In this document: in pieces, positions 15,078 through 18,205 of the stretch
How the letters are laid out: the number at the start of each line of letters is the position of its first letter
Numbering within the stretch: position 1 is the stretch's first letter
The notes under the pieces: model-generated
Seen by the model: only the letters and a program-made list of their open reading frames with translations
Databases searched by the model: none
What the model was told of the DNA's origin: nothing
Assembly (NCBI GenBank): GCA_020216845.1
Contig: JAIWNK010000155.1
Location: 1-18,205 of the forward strand
DNA length: 18,205 bases
Direction of reading: 5' to 3'
Source: Anaerolinea sp.
GTDB lineage: Bacteria > Chloroflexota > Anaerolineae > Anaerolineales > Anaerolineaceae
Program-made: the position numbers and the translations under genes

Positions 15078-15923
15078 ATGCCGCGAATTGTGCTGCCCGA
15101 TGGCTATGGATTGAATTACATCACTGCCGGTGATGTTCATCAGCCGGCGTTGCTGTTTGTGCACGGCTATCTTTCGCATCATGGGGTGTGGAAGCGCACC
15201 ATTGCAGCATTGAAAGACCATTTTTTTTGCGTGGCGCCGGATTTGTTGGGGTTTGGGGATAGCGAGAAGCCCAAAGCGCCGGTATATGGCATTGCTCAGC
15301 AGGCGCAGCGCCTGGTGCAGCTGGCAGATGCGTTGGGACTGGAGCATTTTGGGTTGGTTGGGCATTCGATGGGCGGGCAGGTGGCGTTGTGTGCGGCGGC
15401 CATGCTTGTGCCCGAGCGCGTGACGCAGGTCGTTAGTGTGGCCGGGGTGGTCAGCGGGCGCTTGCAGCCCAAAACTGCCCGGACTGGTACACAGATGCGT
15501 TTGGCTGCCTCTTTGCCTTTTGTGTACGCGTGGACGCGTCGGTTTTGTCATGTGCCGGCGTTGGCGTATGCTCAGTTTGGCAGCTGGTTTTATGATGTTC
15601 GCAGTTTGCCGTTTTATGCATGGGGGGAAGATCGCTGGCGGGCGATGCAGCCGGGCTGCGCCTATCCGAATTGGGCGGCCTGGCAGGCGATTGCGCAGTT
15701 GAACCTTGCGCCATATCTTGGCGATTTGACCATGCCGGTGTTGGCCATGTTTGGGCAGCAAGATGCCGTTGTGCCCTTGTCGGATGGGGAGATGCTGGCG
15801 CGGCGTGCCCGGCGGGGGCAGCTGGTGACGTTTGAACGCTGTGGGCATTTCCCGATGTATGAGGCTTGGGAGATGTATTGGGCGGCGTTGTGTGCATTTT
15901 TGACGCCCAAGGGGTGTAGCTAA
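15078..15923 (+). CDS. Alpha/beta-fold hydrolase
   Basis: A 281-residue protein of the classic single-domain alpha/beta hydrolase size. The oxyanion HG (29-30) in LLFVHGYLS, PDLLGFGDSEKP, the nucleophile elbow GHSMGG (S97), the acid D229 in GQQDAVVPLS and the base H257 in RCGHFPMYE form a complete catalytic triad. A cap region lies around 130-205. This class includes esterases, haloperoxidase-like enzymes and C-C bond hydrolases; the reaction is not predictable. ATG 15078 is fixed by the first beta strand (PRIVLPDGYGLNYITAG) and by TATAAT 7 nt upstream; no Shine-Dalgarno, so probably leaderless. Divergent from the thioesterase, so co-regulation of the two is likely. Confidence 0.9.
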   Translation: MPRIVLPDGYGLNYITAGDVHQPALLFVHGYLSHHGVWKRTIAALKDHFFCVAPDLLGFGDSEKPKAPVYGIAQQAQRLVQLADALGLEHFGLVGHSMGGQVALCAAAMLVPERVTQVVSVAGVVSGRLQPKTARTGTQMRLAASLPFVYAWTRRFCHVPALAYAQFGSWFYDVRSLPFYAWGEDRWRAMQPGCAYPNWAAWQAIAQLNLAPYLGDLTMPVLAMFGQQDAVVPLSDGEMLARRARRGQLVTFERCGHFPMYEAWEMYWAALCAFLTPKGCS

Positions 15924-15927
15924 TTTG

Positions 15928-15943
15928 TCATGCGTTCGCATGA
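15928..15943. repeat. Short palindrome after the hydrolase gene
   Basis: TCATGCG (15928-15934) and CGCATGA (15937-15943) form a perfect 7-bp inverted repeat with 2 nt between. It is 4 bp past the hydrolase stop and has no T-tract. It could be a 3'-end hairpin or an operator upstream of the Rrf2 gene. Confidence 0.4.
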
Positions 15944-15987
15944 TGTCTGTCACTTGTTAGATAGAGTTTCTTCCCTTAAACTACACT

Positions 15988-16018
15988 AAATTGATGATAA
16001 TTTTTACCTGATTATACT
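15988..16018 (+). promoter_or_regulatory. Promoter of the Rrf2-family gene with possible operator
   Basis: TTGATG (15991-15996), 16 bp, then TATACT (16013-16018). The start would be near 16025, leaving only about 5 nt before the ATG at 16030. The -35 is overlapped by a short inverted repeat AAATT-N6-AATTT (15988-16003) in an unusually AT-rich gap, a reasonable place for an autoregulatory site. Confidence 0.5.
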
Positions 16019-16029
16019 TGAGGCCCCCT

Positions 16030-16446
16030 ATGCAAATTACACGACAGGCAGATTATGCTCTCCGCGCCATGCTTTACCTGGCGCGGTTGCAAGAAAATCA
16101 ACGGGCTGCGACCAGCCAGATTGCTGAAATGCAAAACATTCCGCCATCTTTTTTGGCGAAGATCATCTCGCAGCTTTCCATCGCTGGGCTAATCCATACG
16201 TCACGGGGGGCGCATGGGGGCGTTTCGCTGGCCCGCCCGGCAGAGCAAATTACGCTTCTTGAGGTGGTGGAGGCGATTGATGGGCCGTTGATGCTCAATC
16301 AATGCACTTCTTCGCCGGAGGCCTGCGTGTTTGGGCCAGAATGTCCCCTGCGGGCCATTTGGTGTGAGACGCAAACACAACTGATTGAGCGGCTGCGCAC
16401 AACGACCTTCGCTAACCTGGTGCAAACAGCGCTCGCCAAGGCATAA
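16030..16446 (+). CDS. Rrf2-family transcriptional regulator with Fe-S-type cysteine triad
   Basis: A 138-residue winged-helix regulator. The N-terminus MQITRQADYALRAMLYLA, the recognition-helix region IPPSFLAKIISQL and the wing SRGAHGGVSLARP are highly typical of Rrf2 proteins. Three cysteines, C92, C99 and C105, lie in NQCTSSPEACVFGPECPL, nearly matching C92, C98 and C104 of E. coli IscR, so an iron-sulfur cluster sensing iron, redox state or nitric oxide is likely. The first Cys spacing is one residue longer. ATG 16030 gives the canonical MQITRQ start; a TTG at 16018 would lie on the -10 box. No isc or suf genes are in the window, so the regulon is unknown. A small gene follows after 12 bp. 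Confidence 0.9.
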   Translation: MQITRQADYALRAMLYLARLQENQRAATSQIAEMQNIPPSFLAKIISQLSIAGLIHTSRGAHGGVSLARPAEQITLLEVVEAIDGPLMLNQCTSSPEACVFGPECPLRAIWCETQTQLIERLRTTTFANLVQTALAKA

Positions 16447-16458
16447 AGTAGAGGGCAA

Positions 16459-16716
16459 ATGCCAGCAGGAACGCCTTTTGGTAGACAGTGGGTGCTGGCC
16501 TTGCGGGATGGCCGCGTTGTGCTGGATTGGGGCAACGGGCTCTATCAGGATACGCACAGCGGCGAATTCCTGACCCTGAGCGAGGCACAAATCAGTCACT
16601 GCCTGAACGATGAGGAATTGGAGTGGCTGAAGACGACCGGGCGGGTGAGCGCTTATGATGGGCAAACGGTTTATTTGGTTGGTTTGCCCGACCGTCCGTT
16701 GCGCTCAATCGATTAG
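16459..16716 (+). CDS. Small conserved-looking protein of unknown function
   Basis: An 85-residue soluble protein with no signal peptide, membrane segment or recognised motif; its aromatic-rich core (RQWVLALRDGRVVLDWGNGLY, then LNDEELEWLKTTGRV and QTVYLVGL) suggests a compact beta-rich fold. It contains one cysteine. ATG 16459 follows GAGGG (16451-16455) and is 12 bp after the Rrf2 stop, so it is probably co-transcribed and possibly linked to that regulator's function. Its TAG (16714-16716) overlaps the stop codon of the convergent surE gene. Codon use resembles that of its neighbours, which supports a real gene. Confidence 0.65.
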   Translation: MPAGTPFGRQWVLALRDGRVVLDWGNGLYQDTHSGEFLTLSEAQISHCLNDEELEWLKTTGRVSAYDGQTVYLVGLPDRPLRSID

Positions 16717-17522
16717 CTTTTCAGGCTGCGTTCCAGCGTGCGCAGATCGCAGCGCGAGGTCATGTCCAGGCTAAGCGGGGTGACGGAGACAAGCCCGCTG
16801 AGCAGTGTTTGAATGTCGCTGCCAGGTTCGGCTTCTTCTTGGGTGATGTTGATGCGTGCGCCAATTTTACCAGGCGAGTGCCAGCCATCCTCGCGCACGG
16901 CGAAGGATTCGTAATAGCGATGGCGCGATTGGCGGGTGATGTGCCAGGGCGTTTGGGGGGTGGCGCAAACAGGAACTTCAACCTTGAGGATGTCTACATC
17001 GCGCGGCAGTGGCTTGTGCAGCATTTGTCGGGCAATTGTTTGGGTGAAGAACGCGGCGGTTGAAAAGTCTACTTTCTCTGAATAGGATAGAAAATCATCA
17101 ATCACTTCCAGTTGCAGCGAGACGGCCAGAGCCGGGATGCCAAAGGTGGCAGCTTCCATTGCTGCACCAATGGTGCCAGAGACGGTGACGCCGGTGCCGA
17201 CGTTTTCGCCGTAATTGATGCCGGAAACGACCAAATCGGGTTTGGTGGGTAAGATTTCAATCAGGGCGTGTTGCACAGCCTGAGCGGGCGAACCGCCGAT
17301 GGCGTAGACCTTCCAATCCTGTCCGTTGACGTTGACCTGACGCTCTTCAATGATGCCATCGGAATTATTGGGTAAGCTGCGTCCGGCGCTGGAATATTGC
17401 TGCCGCGGTGCCGCAACCCACACGTAGCCGAGCTCAGCCAGGGCGCGTGCAGCTGCCCAAAGGCCGGGAGAAAGAATGCCATCATCGTTGGTTAGCAAAA
17501 TTTGTTTGGCGGGTGTTTTCAT
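16713..17522 (-). CDS. surE: 5'/3'-nucleotidase SurE
   Basis: A 269-residue metal-dependent nucleoside monophosphate phosphatase, a survival and damage-response enzyme in many bacteria and archaea. The N-terminal ILLTNDDG (D13 and D14 metal ligands), RQQYSSAGRS (S44 region), DLVVSGINYGENVG (N103) and SGTIGAAMEA motifs appear in family order, and the length fits (250-270). ATG 17522 (MKTPAKQ) puts the NDDG motif at the normal distance from the N-terminus; the frame extends 58 codons further upstream but into the promoter region of the tRNA operon. TATAAT lies 7 nt before the ATG with no Shine-Dalgarno, so the mRNA is probably leaderless. Divergent from the tRNA-tuf operon. Confidence 0.93.
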   Translation of the reverse strand: MKTPAKQILLTNDDGILSPGLWAAARALAELGYVWVAAPRQQYSSAGRSLPNNSDGIIEERQVNVNGQDWKVYAIGGSPAQAVQHALIEILPTKPDLVVSGINYGENVGTGVTVSGTIGAAMEAATFGIPALAVSLQLEVIDDFLSYSEKVDFSTAAFFTQTIARQMLHKPLPRDVDILKVEVPVCATPQTPWHITRQSRHRYYESFAVREDGWHSPGKIGARINITQEEAEPGSDIQTLLSGLVSVTPLSLDMTSRCDLRTLERSLKS

Positions 17523-17529
17523 GCCGCCG

Positions 17530-17535
17530 ATTATA
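17530..17535 (-). promoter_or_regulatory. -10 box of surE, leaderless type
   Basis: Minus-strand TATAAT followed by CGGCGGC and the ATG at 17522. A second TATAAT, on the plus strand, is at 17541-17546, back to back with it. Confidence 0.6.
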
Positions 17536-17576
17536 CTGGATATAATGAAGTTGTGGCGGATAAAATCATTTAATCC

Positions 17577-17605
17577 TTGACGATTCGATGTTCTTCTGAT
17601 AGACT
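17577..17605 (+). promoter_or_regulatory. Upstream promoter (P1) of the tRNA-tuf operon
   Basis: TTGACG (17577-17582), a 17-bp spacer and TAGACT (17600-17605). Start near 17612. Confidence 0.5.
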
Positions 17606-17639
17606 CTGGCGTCGCAGCGAAAAATTCGCTTCTGAAGCC

Positions 17640-17668
17640 TTGCCTTCTGTAAGACCCTCTGGTATAAT
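17640..17668 (+). promoter_or_regulatory. Main promoter (P2) of the tRNA-tuf operon
   Basis: TTGCCT (17640-17645), a 17-bp spacer and a perfect TATAAT (17663-17668). Start near 17675, about 30 nt before the first tRNA. The best promoter in the window. Confidence 0.75.
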
Positions 17669-17704
17669 CTTGTTCGCTGTGCTTGTGCATTAACAATTCA
17701 GCTT

Positions 17705-17777
17705 GCCGACGTAGCTCAAACGGCAGAGCAACCGCCTTGTAAGTGGTAGGTTACGGGTTCGATTCCCGTCGTCGGCT
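17705..17777 (+). tRNA. thrU: tRNA-Thr (anticodon TGT)
   Basis: Full cloverleaf: acceptor GCCGACG (17705-17711) with CGTCGGC (17770-17776) and discriminator T; GCTC/GAGC D-stem; anticodon stem ACCGC/GTGGT around loop CTTGTAA with anticodon TGT (17738-17740); T-arm ACGGG-TTCGATT-CCCGT. CCA is not encoded. First tRNA of the tuf operon, same identity as thrU of E. coli. Confidence 0.96.
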
Positions 17778-17851
17778 CAGTTGCAGGCTGGCAAGCAAGA
17801 TCGAAAAAGAAAAACGACCTTGCTCGCGAGCCGGTGACTGCTCGAAAAAAT

Positions 17852-17935
17852 GGACGGTTACCCAAGTGGCCAACGGGGACTGACTGTAAATCAGTTGGGC
17901 GACGCCCTTCGGAGGTTCGAATCCTTCACCGTCCA
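17852..17935 (+). tRNA. tyrU: tRNA-Tyr (anticodon GTA)
   Basis: Class II tRNA with long variable arm: acceptor GGACGGT (17852-17858) with ACCGTCC (17928-17934) and discriminator A; anticodon stem ACTGA/TCAGT around CTGTAAA with anticodon GTA (17886-17888); variable-arm GGGCGACGCCC; T-arm with GGTTCGAATCC. CCA is not encoded. Same identity as tyrU in the E. coli tufB operon. The 74-nt spacer before it contains an imperfect hairpin (AGCAAG...CTTGCT), perhaps a processing signal. Confidence 0.96.
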
Positions 17936-17989
17936 CAGGTCGTTTGACCGCCGGGTTTGGAGAGGCTGCCAGACCCTGGAAAACGGCAG

Positions 17990-18062
17990 GCCCTCATAGC
18001 TCAGATGGTAGAGCACGCCCTTGGTAAGGGCGGGGTCATGGGTTCAATTCCCATTGAGGGCT
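17990..18062 (+). tRNA. thrT: tRNA-Thr (anticodon GGT)
   Basis: Cloverleaf: acceptor GCCCTCA (17990-17996) with TGAGGGC (18055-18061), discriminator T; anticodon stem CGCCC/GGGCG around TTGGTAA with anticodon GGT (18023-18025); T-arm ATGGG-TTCAATT-CCCAT. CCA is not encoded. Same identity as thrT of E. coli. The downstream CTTTTT has no hairpin, so transcription likely runs on into tuf. Confidence 0.96.
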
Positions 18063-18113
18063 CTTTTTGCCGAAAGCATTTTGTACTTTAGGACGAGTTC
18101 GAGGAGAGGTATC

Positions 18114-18205
18114 ATGGCGAAGCAAAAGTTTGATCGCAGCAAGCCGCATTTGAACGTTGGCACGATGGGTCACATTGATCATGGCAAGACGACGCTGACG
18201 GCGGC
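18114..18205 (+). CDS. tuf: Elongation factor Tu, N-terminal part (cut by window end)
   Basis: The first 30 codons and two bases of a gene that continues outside the window. The peptide opens [19 protein letters not shown] and carries the GTP-binding P-loop GHIDHGKTT, unmistakable for EF-Tu, which brings aminoacyl-tRNA to the ribosome. Most bacteria have GHVDHGKT; Ile for Val is a mild change. ATG 18114 follows GAGGAGAGG (18101-18109), a strong ribosome site. It lies 51 bp after tRNA-Thr(GGT) without a terminator, so it is part of the tRNA-tuf operon. Whether a second tuf copy exists elsewhere cannot be seen. Confidence 0.96.
   Translation, partial: MAKQKFDRSKPHLNVGTMGHIDHGKTTLTA

Noticed and set aside
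14925..15953. 342-codon open frame on the minus strand across the hydrolase gene
   Set aside because: It is the antisense shadow of an alpha/beta hydrolase with a complete catalytic triad; its product is rich in His, Arg and Gln with no recognisable domain.
17523..17696. N-terminal extension of surE by 58 codons
   Set aside because: SurE proteins begin just before the NDDG motif, and the extension overlaps the tRNA operon promoters on the other strand.
17751..17936. 61-codon minus-strand frame over the tRNA genes
   Set aside because: It is antisense to two clear tRNAs; such frames, with products like MDGEGFEPP and RRRESNP, are a well-known annotation artefact of tRNA sequences.
17936..17989. 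Possible remnant of a tRNA-Gly between tRNA-Tyr and tRNA-Thr(GGT)
   Set aside because: At 54 bp it is too short for a tRNA, and I find no GCGGG-type acceptor, TCC anticodon loop or TTCGA T-loop in it.

Overview
The window looks like a chromosomal stretch of a GC-rich, probably thermophilic or moderately thermophilic member of the Chloroflexota (Anaerolineae / Ardenticatenia / Caldilineae type). This is inferred from protein style: 40-residue GELGEAERLYRQ tetratricopeptide repeats, the EF-Tu N-terminus, an archaeal-type Prx6 peroxiredoxin, and intergenic blocks of near-identical GTTCAAGACCGTCCTGCCCC sequence. No 16S rRNA is present, so the assignment is not proven. I see no phage, transposase, CRISPR array or plasmid module; the genes are mostly housekeeping.

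Layout. 1-774: 3' end of a TPR protein (+). 775-1219: non-coding tandem repeat block of three units of about 107-111 bp plus a partial fourth, then a 13-bp hairpin and an orphan, near-perfect Shine-Dalgarno sequence. 1220-2506: glutamate dehydrogenase (-), with a clear promoter. 2683-4725: glycogen debranching enzyme GlgX (-). 4843-6611: two ATGA-coupled EamA/DMT transporters (+), meeting a PilZ protein (-, 6608-6979) at a shared CTAG. 7077-8020: peroxiredoxin plus a small winged-helix protein (-), ended by a terminator. 8108-10686: ClpC-type AAA+ unfoldase (-) with a terminator and a structured leader. 10910-15055: four-gene minus-strand operon (hotdog thioesterase, M42 aminopeptidase, polytopic membrane protein, PIG-V-like mannosyltransferase) joined by close or overlapping starts. 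15078-15923: alpha/beta hydrolase (+), divergent from that operon. 16030-16716: Rrf2-family regulator with three cysteines and a small unknown protein (+). 16713-17522: SurE (-). 17577-18205: tandem promoters, tRNA-Thr(TGT), tRNA-Tyr(GTA), tRNA-Thr(GGT) and the start of tuf (+).

The most striking non-gene signal is in how transcription and translation starts are arranged. At least four genes (glgX, the thioesterase, the hydrolase, surE) have a perfect TATAAT only 6-7 nt before the ATG, which predicts leaderless mRNAs. Between the thioesterase and the hydrolase a single 8-bp palindrome, ATTATAAT, sits exactly midway, 7 nt from each ATG, so one -10 element could fire in both directions and give two leaderless messages. 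Genes with ordinary leaders and Shine-Dalgarno sites (gdhA, clpC, prx, tuf, M42) coexist with these. Two convergent gene pairs overlap at their stop codons with no terminator between them.
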